A stretch of 64,000 bases of DNA from Entomomonas sp. E2T0. Lineage in GTDB: Bacteria > Pseudomonadota > Gammaproteobacteria > Pseudomonadales > Pseudomonadaceae. The stretch is taken from positions 1,674,001 to 1,738,000 of the forward strand of contig NZ_CP094972.1 of the NCBI RefSeq assembly GCF_025985425.1, written 5' to 3'. The position numbers and the translations under genes were made by a program. Each line of letters opens with the position of its first letter. Position 1 is the stretch's first letter. The notes beneath the pieces are model-generated. The model ran no database searches, was not told the origin of the DNA, and saw nothing but the letters and a program-made list of their open reading frames with translations. Shown piece by piece: positions 1-8,860 of the stretch.

Positions 1-631
1 TAATAATGGCGATATTGCGACACAATTGTTCAGCTTCTTCAAGGTAGTGAGTGGTGAGGATGATAGTCATGCCTCGTTTCTGATTAAGTTTGGTTAAGAA
101 GCTCCACATAGAACGACGTAACTCAATATCTACCCCAGCAGTAGGTTCATCAAGAATAAGTAGTTTTGGTTCATGAATCAATGCGCGAACAATCATTAAA
201 CGACGTTTCATGCCGCCCGATAACATACGGACAGTAACATCTTTTTTATCCCATAGCCCTAGTTCAGTAAAGTAGAACTCAGCGCGCTCTTTAGCTATTT
301 TGGCAGGAACACCATAATAACCAGCTTGAGTAATAATAACGTCAAAACACTTTTCAAACTGATTAAAGTTAAACTCTTGTGGTACAACGCCAAGATGGCG
401 TTTTAAATTAAACAGGTCAGTATCATAGTCATGACCAAAAACTTTAATAGAACCGCTGGTTTTATTAACTAAAGAAGATAAAATACCAATAGTGGTGGAT
501 TTGCCAGCACCATTTGGGCCAAGAAGGGCAAAGAAGTCACCTTGAGCAACATCTAAATCAATCCCTTTAAGGGCTTGAAAGCCATTGTTATAGACTTTAG
601 TTAACTGTCTGATGGTTAGGGCAGAAGTCAT
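1..631 (-). CDS. ABC transporter ATP-binding protein, partial (YadG-like)
   Basis: The 5' 210 codons of a gene that runs off the left edge. It is the cytoplasmic ATPase of an ABC exporter. Translation shows a Walker A motif (GPNGAGKST, about residues 38-46), the signature LSGGM, a Walker B LLILDEP and the H-loop TTHYLEEAE, all in the usual order. The sequence resembles the YadG/CcmA-type ATPases of two-component drug, lipid or polysaccharide exporters. The start ATG is at 629-631. The permease gene (YadH type) would be expected just outside the window; the substrate cannot be told. Confidence 0.9.
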   Translation of the reverse strand, partial: MTSALTIRQLTKVYNNGFQALKGIDLDVAQGDFFALLGPNGAGKSTTIGILSSLVNKTSGSIKVFGHDYDTDLFNLKRHLGVVPQEFNFNQFEKCFDVIITQAGYYGVPAKIAKERAEFYFTELGLWDKKDVTVRMLSGGMKRRLMIVRALIHEPKLLILDEPTAGVDIELRRSMWSFLTKLNQKRGMTIILTTHYLEEAEQLCRNIAII

Positions 632-661
632 AATACACTCGTTTAGGATAAATTATTTCAG

Positions 662-693
662 ATACCTTAATACAAGGTTAGGATATAAGGTAT
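662..693. promoter_or_regulatory. Inverted repeat in divergent promoter region
   Basis: ATACCTTA (662-669) and TAAGGTAT (686-693) form an 8-bp inverted repeat between the divergent ABC ATPase and acyltransferase genes. A TATAAT at 691-696 overlaps the right arm. It could be a repressor operator, but no dedicated regulator gene lies next to it, so this is a weak call. Confidence 0.25.
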
Positions 694-825
694 AATCTAT
701 ATTATATATGGGCTATATGCGTGAATATCAAATAGCCTTATAATAACCGATCCAAATTTATTATAAATGTTAATTTTTTTTATTCCTTTAATAAATTAAA
801 CCAATAGTGAGTCGTAGAGAAAAAT

Positions 826-1971
826 ATGGGACAGTTTAATACCATTCGTCCTTACCATGATGATGAAGTACCTGCTGTAATAGAGAGGCTATCAAAGGAT
901 AATGAGTTTATTAATACCGTATTAAGGTTCCGTTTTCCCCATTTAAGTAGTACTTTTGGATGGTTATTACGGCCTTTTATTGCTCGTAAATTAAAGAATT
1001 ATCTATCAAAGATTCATAGTGTACGCGATTTACAGTTAAAAATAGCTGACTATGTAGAGCATTCTATTTCTTCAAGTATTGAACACTTTACCTATTCTGG
1101 TGGAGAAAATATAGATACTCAATGTAAGTATCTATATATGGCGAATCATCGTGATATCGTAATGGATCCTACATTAACTAATTATGCATTGCATTTAGTT
1201 GGTATGGATACTCCGCGTATTGCTATTGGGGATAATTTACTACAAAAGCAATATGTAGCTGATTTAATGCGTTTAAATAAAAGCTTTGTGGTACAACGTT
1301 CGGTAACTGGACGTAAAGAAAAGTTAGCTGCTTATCAGCAGTTATCAGCCTATATTAATCATTCAATCTTACAAGATCATGAATCTATTTGGATAGCTCA
1401 GGCGGAAGGGCGAGCTAAAGATGGGAATGATGAAACAGATTCAGCATTATTGAAAATGTTGCATATAAGCCGTAAGGAAGAGAATTTTGTTGAGGTAATT
1501 GCTAGCTTAAATCTTTTACCCATTTCTATTAGTTATGAATATGATCCTTGCGATTTAATGAAGGCACGTGAACTTTATATTAAGGCTACAGAAGGTAAGT
1601 ATACCAAAGCTGTTGGTGAAGATGACCGTAGTATTGCATTAGGGATTACGGGTTATAAAGGGGATGTACATGTTCATTTTGGTAAGCCTATCAGCAATGG
1701 TTTTGAAGATGCTAAGGAGTTAGCAGATTTAATAGATCAACAGATTTTAGGTAATTATCATCTATTTCCTGTACATTATTTGGCTTATGCAATGTGGGAG
1801 AAAGCAGATCAAACAATAAACGTTCCTGCTATTGAAAGCTTATTTCCAGTAGAAAAGATTGAAAAAGCTAAGCAAGAATGGCAAAAACGTATAGATGCTT
1901 GCCCAGAAGAACATAGGCCCTACTTAATTATGCAGTATGCTTATCCTGTTTATAATGAGTATAAATTGTAA
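826..1971 (+). CDS. PlsC-family 1-acylglycerol-3-phosphate acyltransferase-like protein
   Basis: A 381-residue predicted membrane-associated acyltransferase. The family motif HX4D is present as NHRDIVMD (about residues 107-114). The second family block lies near residue 190 (IAQAEGRAKDG, in the position of the glycerolipid-binding FPEGTRS motif). At 381 residues it is longer than housekeeping PlsC (about 240-260) and matches the long, divergent acyltransferases of pseudomonads. It may act in phospholipid synthesis or remodelling; the acceptor is not certain. ATG 826 follows a weak purine-rich stretch (gagaaaaat). It stands alone, 57 bp from the next gene. Confidence 0.75.
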   Translation: MGQFNTIRPYHDDEVPAVIERLSKDNEFINTVLRFRFPHLSSTFGWLLRPFIARKLKNYLSKIHSVRDLQLKIADYVEHSISSSIEHFTYSGGENIDTQCKYLYMANHRDIVMDPTLTNYALHLVGMDTPRIAIGDNLLQKQYVADLMRLNKSFVVQRSVTGRKEKLAAYQQLSAYINHSILQDHESIWIAQAEGRAKDGNDETDSALLKMLHISRKEENFVEVIASLNLLPISISYEYDPCDLMKARELYIKATEGKYTKAVGEDDRSIALGITGYKGDVHVHFGKPISNGFEDAKELADLIDQQILGNYHLFPVHYLAYAMWEKADQTINVPAIESLFPVEKIEKAKQEWQKRIDACPEEHRPYLIMQYAYPVYNEYKL

Positions 1972-2027
1972 ACATTAAAGTAAAGATATTAGCTATTTAA
2001 CAGCTCTATATTATAGGAGGTAATGTA

Positions 2028-2576
2028 GTGGAAGGAAAAACTGTGGCTCTTATTTTTAGTTTTTTCATACTGATTTGTGGTATTGCTTTATATATTATTG
2101 CTGATAATGATACAAAGAAATTTTATTTACCCATAAAGGAGCAAGCGTATCATCTTCTTTCTTTACGGTGTAATAAGCAACCTTGTGTTACTAAAGGAAG
2201 TATTGAATATATAGAGACACAGAGTTCTCATATTGTTAAGGGGGCTATCTTTGTTACACCTAGTATTTATGTCTATAGATATATGTTTGAGGTAGATGGC
2301 AACACTTATACTAAAAAATTATTAGTGTTTGGTAAGCGTTTAGAAATGAAGTATTTGCCACATACAAAAAATATGTTAGGCAAAAAAATTTCAGAGCAAA
2401 TTTTATATGATCCCAATAATCCTTCAATTAATTTACCAGAAAGATATGCCAAAGCTTTACCAAAAATACCAAACCCTTACGATGTTGATAAGAAAAATGG
2501 CATCATTTATATAATATTTAGCTTAATGATCTTTGTGATTGCTTTTGTTAAAAGTAAAAAAAGTACAACGTTATAA
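2028..2576 (+). CDS. DUF3592-type membrane protein
   Basis: A 182-residue protein with one N-terminal membrane helix (about residues 6-25) and one C-terminal helix (about 156-175) around an extracytoplasmic domain. The middle has a Cys pair (LRCNKQPC) and ends with YDPNNPSINLPE, a motif typical of DUF3592 proteins. Function is unknown. The GTG start at 2028 is fixed by a strong Shine-Dalgarno (taggaggt, 2014-2021). The ATG five bases upstream is followed at once by a stop codon. Confidence 0.7.
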   Translation: MEGKTVALIFSFFILICGIALYIIADNDTKKFYLPIKEQAYHLLSLRCNKQPCVTKGSIEYIETQSSHIVKGAIFVTPSIYVYRYMFEVDGNTYTKKLLVFGKRLEMKYLPHTKNMLGKKISEQILYDPNNPSINLPERYAKALPKIPNPYDVDKKNGIIYIIFSLMIFVIAFVKSKKSTTL

Positions 2577-2600
2577 GATTATTATTTAGTCATTAAGAGT

Positions 2601-2632
2601 GGCAAGGCTATACAATAATTTATAGCCTTGTC
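2601..2632. terminator. Bidirectional terminator hairpin
   Basis: CAAGGCTATA (2603-2612) and TATAGCCTTG (2621-2630) form a 10-bp stem with an 8-base loop, between the ends of two convergent genes. T-rich sequence follows on the plus strand (catatttta). Confidence 0.65.
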
Positions 2633-2637
2633 ATATT

Positions 2638-3528
2638 TTACTGAGTAGACTTTAATCTACCTGCATAATCTTTAGCAAACTGTGCTGCAATACGACCAGA
2701 ACGTGAGCCGCGGTAGGTTGCCCAACGAATAGCCTCTTTTTCTATTGCTTCATTGCCTGCCATATCAATACCATAAGTAGTTAACCATTGGCTAACAGCT
2801 GTTAAGTATTGTTCTTGATTAAAGCCATAGATAGAAATCCATAAACCAAAGCGTTCAGAAAGTGAGATTTTTTCCTCGATTACTTCACCTGGATGGATTT
2901 CACCATTATGATCTGTTCGATAACTTAAATTATCGTCAATTCGTTCAGGCATTAGGTGTTTGCGATTTGAGGTGGCATATATTAGGGTGTTATCAGATTT
3001 GCCAGCAATTGAACCATCCAATACAGTTTTTAAGCCTTTATAGCCTGTTTCACCTTCTTCAAAAGAAATATCATCACAGAAAATAATAAAACGTTCTGGA
3101 CGACCACGGGTCATAGAGATGATTTGTGGTAAATCCATTAAATGTTCTTTATCCACCTCAATAAGTCTTAACCCTTTAGTATGGAAAGCGTTTAAACAGG
3201 CTTTTATTAGTGAGCTTTTACCTGTACCTCTTGCACCTGTAAGCAATACATTATTAGCTGGTAAACCTTCTACAAATTGACGTGTATTTTGTTCGATTAG
3301 AGCTTTTTGACGGTCAATATTTTGTAAATCTTCAAAAGCTATCAGGTTAGGTTCTTCAACAGGAATCAGGGTAGGTTGTTCAATACCGTTGTAAAAGCGA
3401 TGTTCCCATAAATAAGCTATAACATCTTCTTTAATGGAGTAAACAGGTGGAGGAGGAAAAGCATTATTTAAGCTATTTGCAATCCGCTCAAGTTGTTCAA
3501 TAATTTGTTGTAAAGGTAAATCGCTCAT
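2638..3528 (-). CDS. DUF815-family AAA+ ATPase
   Basis: A 296-residue predicted cytoplasmic P-loop ATPase. Walker A is GARGTGKSS (about residues 97-105). Walker B-like IIFCDDISFE lies near 148-157. A polar stretch typical of the sensor-1 region, TLIYATSNRKHLMPE, follows. The protein matches the DUF815 (COG2607) ATPases found next to housekeeping genes in many proteobacteria; the biological role is not established. It is a single gene convergent with the DUF3592 gene. Confidence 0.8.
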   Translation of the reverse strand: MSDLPLQQIIEQLERIANSLNNAFPPPPVYSIKEDVIAYLWEHRFYNGIEQPTLIPVEEPNLIAFEDLQNIDRQKALIEQNTRQFVEGLPANNVLLTGARGTGKSSLIKACLNAFHTKGLRLIEVDKEHLMDLPQIISMTRGRPERFIIFCDDISFEEGETGYKGLKTVLDGSIAGKSDNTLIYATSNRKHLMPERIDDNLSYRTDHNGEIHPGEVIEEKISLSERFGLWISIYGFNQEQYLTAVSQWLTTYGIDMAGNEAIEKEAIRWATYRGSRSGRIAAQFAKDYAGRLKSTQ

Positions 3529-3602
3529 AAAATTAATCTAATATCGATAAAGGATAGTTAATAGATATTGGTCAAGTTAATAACTTATTGTTGAAAAAGC
3601 CA

Positions 3603-4751
3603 CTACAAAATAGCGGCTAAGTCTTTGTGGTCTTTTTCACCCAATTTCCAATAGCCTGTGGTCTGTATATTGCCTAAGTGAAAACCACGTTCTTTTAGTA
3701 GTTGAACACGGATATTTCGAATCACTGAGGCTTCAGCTGCAATCCAAGCATGCCCTTGGGTATTTGGCAAATCATTAGATTTTAGAACAGTTTTTAAACC
3801 TTCCTTTTGAGAGTCTTTAAAAACCCAATGAATAGTTGCATCAGCTTGTGTTGTAAGCTGTTGTTGCTCTTGCTTATTGGTTGCTTCTATATAAGCATAG
3901 ACCTTTAAATGGGCGGGAAGTTGCTCAAGAATGACAGAAATAGATGGAATGCCTGTTTCATCAGCTAATAATAACAACCAAGAGTCTATTTCTAAATCGC
4001 GAAACCCACCTCTGGGGCCAGCAATATAAATTTCATCACCTATTTTGGCCTTTTTTGCCCAAGAAGAAATTAAGCCATGATGGTTAATCGCTATATCTAA
4101 AGTTAATTGTTGTTTAGCTGCATCAAAATAACGAATAGTATAAGCACGACCAGTCATCTTACTATTCGGTAAAAAGACTTTTACCCATTGTGCAGGGTAT
4201 TCCACAGCAAAATCTTTTAAATCTTCCCCTGTTAAAACTATACGATGAAAGGCTGGTGTAAGTTGTTCAATACTGACTACTTGAGTCAGTAAGTGAGGAA
4301 AGTGATGATTAGTTTGTTTAGTGGACTTGGCGACTAAATCTTTAAAAGATTTTAGAACAGCCCTTGGCTTGATATTTACTTTTGCTATACGTAATTCTTC
4401 ACCACAAATATCTAATAATGTTTGAACATCAGTAGGAAGTAGAGGAGTAATAGCTACAGATTTGCTTTTTATACTTCTTGCAGTATGGCCTAGTGCTGAT
4501 AGTAGTTCTATTTCATCTTTAGATACAAAAGGCGAGTCTGGCCCTAGAAGGTTAAAATTGGGATTAGTCGTTAATATCGCTTGAACTAAGCGAGCAAAAG
4601 GAAAAGCATGGACAGAAAAAATTCCTATTTCTTCTAATAAAAAACCAGCTTGTGCAGGCCAATTGCCTTGCCAATTTAATGCACGTAATGCTTTAAGTAG
4701 CTTTTGCTCATCATGACTGCATTTATTGATAGAAAAAAAGTTTCTTTGCAT
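3603..4751 (-). CDS. Siderophore-interacting protein (FAD-binding ferric-siderophore reductase family)
   Basis: A 382-residue predicted cytoplasmic flavoprotein. Residues about 150-250 form the FAD-binding barrel (HRIVLTGEDL, then GRAYTIR in place of the RxYT motif). The NAD(P)H-binding C-terminal domain of ViuB/SIP proteins follows (GPRGGF; LLLADETGIPS). The family reduces ferric siderophores to release iron. The first 145 residues are an extra domain I do not recognise; plain SIP proteins are about 250-280 residues. It lies 170 bp downstream of tonB on the same strand, which fits iron uptake. No clear Fur box was seen directly upstream of it. Confidence 0.85.
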   Translation of the reverse strand: MQRNFFSINKCSHDEQKLLKALRALNWQGNWPAQAGFLLEEIGIFSVHAFPFARLVQAILTTNPNFNLLGPDSPFVSKDEIELLSALGHTARSIKSKSVAITPLLPTDVQTLLDICGEELRIAKVNIKPRAVLKSFKDLVAKSTKQTNHHFPHLLTQVVSIEQLTPAFHRIVLTGEDLKDFAVEYPAQWVKVFLPNSKMTGRAYTIRYFDAAKQQLTLDIAINHHGLISSWAKKAKIGDEIYIAGPRGGFRDLEIDSWLLLLADETGIPSISVILEQLPAHLKVYAYIEATNKQEQQQLTTQADATIHWVFKDSQKEGLKTVLKSNDLPNTQGHAWIAAEASVIRNIRVQLLKERGFHLGNIQTTGYWKLGEKDHKDLAAIL

Positions 4752-4920
4752 GGTTTTAAGTTCTATAAGTAATTATTAATAAACTAACAATAAAGCAATG
4801 TTAATTACTTTCTATAAGATTTAATAATAGCATTTATTAATGGAATACATTGCTATAAATTAGGCTTATAGTCAACAAGCTAGAGTATTTAGTTGTTTAT
4901 TAGGTACTTATAGAGGCTAA

Positions 4921-5736
4921 TTATCTATCTCTTCTTAAATTAAAGTTAATAGGGATAGTAATAGCACGGGAGCTGTTACCATTTAATACTTCGGTAGGTG
5001 GTTTGGGTAATGGTTGGGCTCGGTCTAATAGGTCTAATACCTCTTGATCCAATGATGGATAGCCAGAGCTTTTGACGATATGTTTCGCCAATACTTGGCC
5101 TTGTGCATCAATCGTAAAGTTGACAGATACAGTACCTTCTTGATGTTTACTTCTAGCCTCACGAGGATAGCGTTTGTAACGGGCGATACGGCTAAATAAT
5201 TGTGATTGCCATGTAATTTGTGCCTTTGATGGACGGGTAGAGCTAGTAGTAACAGGAGCTGCTACTCGGTCAGATACGCGATCACTTACTGCTGAGGAGT
5301 TAGTAGTTACTTCAGCTTTAGGTTTTGTATCTTCTGTAATCTCTTTTGGTTTTTCAATAGGTTTTTCGACTGGTTTTTCAACCGGCTTTTTAATAGGTTT
5401 TGGCTCTGGTTTCTTCTGAATAACTACTTTTGGTTTAGGCGCTTCTACAGGTTCTGGCACAGGTATTGGGTCAGGCTCTTGGATGGGCTCGGGCTCAACA
5501 GGTGTTGGATCAGAAGCCACTTGTTCAACGGGTGCTGGGTTTTCCTGAGGTGTATTGTTAGGTGCCTCAGGTAATGGAGCAAGCTCTAACATAACAGCCG
5601 CTGGTATAGGTGGCTGTACTGGTGGCAATGGGTTCCAGCCTAATATTAAGGCAGTAGCAAGACCAATATGCAGTGCTACAACGATAATAAAAGCAATTAA
5701 CCAACGTGAACTATTTGCTATAGAGTTATTACTCAT
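4921..5736 (-). CDS. tonB: TonB energy-transducing protein
   Basis: A 271-residue periplasm-spanning protein. One N-terminal membrane anchor (about residues 13-34) contains the expected His (VVALHIGLA), which couples TonB to ExbB/ExbD. A long Pro/Glu/Lys linker (about 42-140) follows. The C-terminal TonB domain (about 180-271) has YPREARSKHQEGTV and SSGYPSLD. It passes proton-motive-force energy to outer-membrane receptors for siderophores or haem. Its start overlaps the end of exbD by 8 bp, so the three genes form one operon. Confidence 0.95.
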   Translation of the reverse strand: MSNNSIANSSRWLIAFIIVVALHIGLATALILGWNPLPPVQPPIPAAVMLELAPLPEAPNNTPQENPAPVEQVASDPTPVEPEPIQEPDPIPVPEPVEAPKPKVVIQKKPEPKPIKKPVEKPVEKPIEKPKEITEDTKPKAEVTTNSSAVSDRVSDRVAAPVTTSSTRPSKAQITWQSQLFSRIARYKRYPREARSKHQEGTVSVNFTIDAQGQVLAKHIVKSSGYPSLDQEVLDLLDRAQPLPKPPTEVLNGNSSRAITIPINFNLRRDR

Positions 5737-6160
5737 TATTCCCCATAGCCTCTAAACCTACTAATCCAATTTTTAGATAACCTGTTTTTCTAAGGTCATT
5801 CATCACATTAATAAGATCTTCATAGTTAACTGTTTTATCAGCTTGGAAGAAGATGGTAGTTTCTTTATTACCTTTGGTTTGCTTCTCAAGTTCAATGGCT
5901 AATTGATCAGGATTAGCAATTAATTCATTGCCTAAATACAGTTGTTGATCTGCTTTTAAGGTCAATACAATAGGTTGTTCTGGCCTAGGTTGTGGAGTAG
6001 CTGTTGAGGCAGGTAAGTCTACTTTAATATCCACAGTAGCCAGTGGCGCGGCTACCATAAAGATAATTAACAGTACTAACATCACATCAATGAAAGGAGT
6101 GACATTGATTTCACTCATTTCGGTATTTTCGTCGCTACCTTCTTTTAAATTGATTGCCAT
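5729..6160 (-). CDS. exbD: ExbD biopolymer transport protein
   Basis: A 143-residue inner-membrane protein. The single helix (about residues 22-42) holds the functional Asp in NVTPFIDVMLVLLIIF (about Asp26), which carries protons in the TonB motor. The rest is a periplasmic domain. It starts 5 bp after exbB stops and overlaps tonB by 8 bp, which indicates translational coupling. Length and motif are normal for ExbD of TonB systems. Confidence 0.95.
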   Translation of the reverse strand: MAINLKEGSDENTEMSEINVTPFIDVMLVLLIIFMVAAPLATVDIKVDLPASTATPQPRPEQPIVLTLKADQQLYLGNELIANPDQLAIELEKQTKGNKETTIFFQADKTVNYEDLINVMNDLRKTGYLKIGLVGLEAMGNNE

Positions 6161-6165
6161 GTTAA

Positions 6166-7143
6166 TTAGCCTATTTTTGTTACATTTGAGCGCGTGGTAG
6201 TGGTAGAAGCTGTATAGCTTTTACGGTCTAAGTCACGACTTAATAGTAATAAAGCATGGGCTGAAATATCACTTACCATCACTTTGTAATGGCTAATAGA
6301 GCGTGTAAATACGTTATAAATAATTACCGCAGGAATAGCTGCCACCAACCCCATAGCTGTTGCTAATAAGGCTTCTGCAATACCAGGAGCAACTACAGCA
6401 AGATTGGTGGTTTGCGATTTAGCGATACCAATAAAGCTATTCATGATTCCCCATACCGTACCAAATAAACCGATAAAGGGGGATACTGCACCAATAGTAG
6501 CAAGGATACTGGTACCTGCATTCATTTTGCGACCACTGGCAGCTACTAAGCGATCTTGACGAAAAGCGGCACGCTCTTTAATCCCTTCATGGCTGGTAGA
6601 TTCAGCGGATAGTTCGAGTTCTTCTTGCAGGTCTTCAATCAATAAAGTAGCAAGGCTATTTTTAGAAAATGTATTGGCCACTTCGTTGGCTTGTTTTAAG
6701 TTCTTGGTATTTCTTAAAGCAGCCATTTCTTGACGTAAACATCTTTTAGCACTAAGTAATTCAGTAAGTTTAGCAATAAAGATTGTCCATGTAGCAAGTG
6801 AGGCTAACAATAGGCCTACCATTACTGTTTTAACGACAATATCTGCATTTTGATACATGCCCCAAGGAGAAAGGTCATGATCTAAAGATTGTTCTGCTTG
6901 TTGGATATTTGCAGCAGTAACTGCTGGATCTAGTGTTGGTTGAGATGCTTCATTGTTAGTAGTACTAGTGGTCGGTTGTTCTGCTGGTGTAGCAGTAGTG
7001 TTTTGTTCTACTTGTGGGTGCTCATGCTGTGTTGTTGGGGATACTTGTTGCGCAAAACTTAAAGAAGTAAAACACAGTGTGGTAATTAGAATCAATTGTT
7101 TAACAAGTGAAGAGCGACGACTAGATACGTTTAACATATTCAT
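6166..7143 (-). CDS. exbB: ExbB tonB-system energizer
   Basis: A 325-residue MotA/TolQ/ExbB proton-channel protein. An N-terminal signal-like segment (LILITTLCFTSLSFAQQ, cleavage near residue 32) and a Gln/Thr-rich periplasmic extension precede the channel domain; this long form is usual in pseudomonads. Three membrane helices are visible (about 105-125, 215-235, 250-275). The conserved block GLFGTVWGIMNSF lies near 224-236. It is the first gene of exbB-exbD-tonB and sits directly behind a Fur-like operator, so iron repression is likely. Confidence 0.93.
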   Translation of the reverse strand: MNMLNVSSRRSSLVKQLILITTLCFTSLSFAQQVSPTTQHEHPQVEQNTTATPAEQPTTSTTNNEASQPTLDPAVTAANIQQAEQSLDHDLSPWGMYQNADIVVKTVMVGLLLASLATWTIFIAKLTELLSAKRCLRQEMAALRNTKNLKQANEVANTFSKNSLATLLIEDLQEELELSAESTSHEGIKERAAFRQDRLVAASGRKMNAGTSILATIGAVSPFIGLFGTVWGIMNSFIGIAKSQTTNLAVVAPGIAEALLATAMGLVAAIPAVIIYNVFTRSISHYKVMVSDISAHALLLLSRDLDRKSYTASTTTTRSNVTKIG

Positions 7144-7160
7144 CCAATTTAATTTAGAAA

Positions 7161-7206
7161 AGAATAATAAGAATTATTCTCATTATCTCAGATAATTATC
7201 ATTAAC
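7161..7206 (-). promoter_or_regulatory. Fur-box-like operator of exbB-exbD-tonB
   Basis: AGAATAATAAGAATTATTCT at 7161-7180 is an 8-bp perfect inverted repeat around AAGA. It is followed by ATTCTCATTATC and by GATAATTATC (7191-7200), which is itself palindromic. Together these give overlapping copies of the GATAAT-type hexamer recognised by Fur. The array starts 17 bp upstream of the exbB ATG. Confidence 0.75.
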
Positions 7207-7342
7207 AAAAGTTTTTTTAATATTTTTTACAAAAACATTAAATTTAATTATTAGCTATTTATTTGTTAAAAGCTTATTAATATTCTTTAATTGCGTTAAT
7301 CTAAAGCGAACATGATAGCTATAAAGCGAAGGAAAATTATTA

Positions 7343-7816
7343 ATGCAGGTCAGTATTATTGAAGGAGATTTATTACAGCAGCCTGTTGAGGTGATTGTTA
7401 ATGCATGGAATAGAAATATTATCCCTTGGTGGCTTTTATTACCGCAAGGTGTATCTGGGGCTATTAAGAAACAGGCAGGTTATGCACCTTTTTTCGAATT
7501 GGGAAAGATGGGTTCAATAAAATTAGGACAAGCGGTGATTACTGGATCAGGAAAATTGCCTTATAAAGCAATTATTCATGTGGCAGGTATTAATATGTTT
7601 TGGCGAGCCACTCGTTATTCAATTCAGCAATCAGTTTTTTCTGCGATGCAAATAATCAACGATCAGCAAATTAATTCAGTAGCATTTCCAATTATTGGTG
7701 CAGGTTCAGGAGGCTTTGGCGAACAAGGTGCTTTAGCGTTAATGATTGAAGCCTTTGATAAAATAGAGTCAAAGGCTTCAGTGTGCATTATTAAATTTGT
7801 TAAAGGTAAGTTTTAA
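7343..7816 (+). CDS. Macro-domain protein
   Basis: A 157-residue single macro domain. The ADP-ribose-binding elements are visible: an N-terminal VNAWNRN, where most relatives have VNAAN; a central GQAVITGSGKLPYKAIIHVAG; and the phosphate loop FPIIGAGSGGFG (about residues 117-128). Such proteins bind or hydrolyse ADP-ribose or O-acetyl-ADP-ribose. The first block, with Trp and Arg in place of the usual Ala-Asn pair, is divergent, so catalytic activity is uncertain. It is a single gene convergent with the next small gene, 6 bp apart. Confidence 0.8.
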   Translation: MQVSIIEGDLLQQPVEVIVNAWNRNIIPWWLLLPQGVSGAIKKQAGYAPFFELGKMGSIKLGQAVITGSGKLPYKAIIHVAGINMFWRATRYSIQQSVFSAMQIINDQQINSVAFPIIGAGSGGFGEQGALALMIEAFDKIESKASVCIIKFVKGKF

Positions 7817-7822
7817 ACCCTG

Positions 7823-8098
7823 TTATTTAGCGGGTTTAATACCAGCTTTAGTCATACATTGGTTATAAAGATTATTTAGTTCTTGCTGAGAAGGCATGGT
7901 ACCTGTTTTTAGTTTTTCTAACTTTGGAACAATGCATTGGCAATAGGTATTTGCCTGTTTATCAGTGATTTTATTAGGGGTACCTGCTTGTTCTTGTCGC
8001 TGTTTTAACATATCTACACACAACTTTACAGCGTTACTATCAGCCAGTGCCATACTTGAGAACAAACAAGTGGTGATTAATATTAGTAAGTACTTCAT
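7823..8098 (-). CDS. Small exported Cys-containing protein, unknown function
   Basis: A 91-residue protein with a clear Sec signal peptide (MKYLLILITTCLFSSMALA, cleavage about residue 19). The mature part of about 72 residues has four Cys (LCVDML, YCQC and QCMTK), which suggests disulfides in the periplasm. The Cys spacing and signal peptide support a real gene. I do not recognise the family. Confidence 0.65.
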   Translation of the reverse strand: MKYLLILITTCLFSSMALADSNAVKLCVDMLKQRQEQAGTPNKITDKQANTYCQCIVPKLEKLKTGTMPSQQELNNLYNQCMTKAGIKPAK

Positions 8099-8221
8099 AG
8101 ATCATTACCATTTTTAGTTATTACATCGAAGTGTTTTTATATAAATATTGCTAATAAAAACTAACATAATCATTGTACAATGATTGACCCTATATAAAGT
8201 CTGATAGTTCAATTATTTTGT

Positions 8222-8767
8222 TTGTTACTTCATCATTTGTTCAGTTCTGTGAAAAGAAAAATACCATTATTTAAACGACTACAACATAATCCAATTATTT
8301 GCATAGTTATTTTATTAATAGCTGTAGGTTTTTATTATTACCAGATTTCTGAGAATAGTTTTACAGCAGAAGTTATTCATGTGATTGATGGTGATACCCT
8401 AGATGTATTGGTAGTAAATCAGCCCATTCGTATTCGTTTAGCAGGAATTGATGCACCAGAAAAAGGCCAAGCTTTTGGCTCAAAAGCTAAGAAAGCATTA
8501 GCAGATAGGGTTAAAAATAAGGTGGTTACTGTTATTGAAGTGGATAAAGATCAGTATCAGCGTATGGTAGCTATTATTAAACTAGACGATCTAAATATTA
8601 ATCAAGAAATGGTTAGGCTAGGGATGGCATGGGTATATACCAACTATAATCAAGATGATAGTCTACCCTTATTAGAGACTAAGGCTCGGGCAAATAAAGC
8701 TGGTTTATGGTCTCAATCAAATCCTACTCCTCCTTGGTTATATCGCAAGCAATTATCAAATAAATAG
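8222..8767 (+). CDS. Membrane-anchored thermonuclease (SNase-like)
   Basis: One N-terminal membrane helix (about residues 25-42) is followed by a staphylococcal-nuclease domain (about 48-165). Catalytic residues are recognisable: Arg in IRIRLAGIDAPE, the Asp and Glu of the same block, and Arg in QYQRMVAII. The predicted role is Ca-dependent phosphodiesterase activity at the outer face of the membrane. The start is uncertain: TTG 8222 has no clear ribosome-binding site, the next in-frame choice is GTG 8249, and the frame opens after a stop at 8195-8197. The nuclease domain is intact in either case. Confidence 0.8.
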   Translation: MLLHHLFSSVKRKIPLFKRLQHNPIICIVILLIAVGFYYYQISENSFTAEVIHVIDGDTLDVLVVNQPIRIRLAGIDAPEKGQAFGSKAKKALADRVKNKVVTVIEVDKDQYQRMVAIIKLDDLNINQEMVRLGMAWVYTNYNQDDSLPLLETKARANKAGLWSQSNPTPPWLYRKQLSNK

Positions 8768-8860
8768 TTAAATTTAATTAATGGAAAAGGAGATCTTAAG
8801 ATATAAATAAGCTTGATTTAGTACATTCATTAAGCCAATTTAATTTTTATGGAGATGAGT

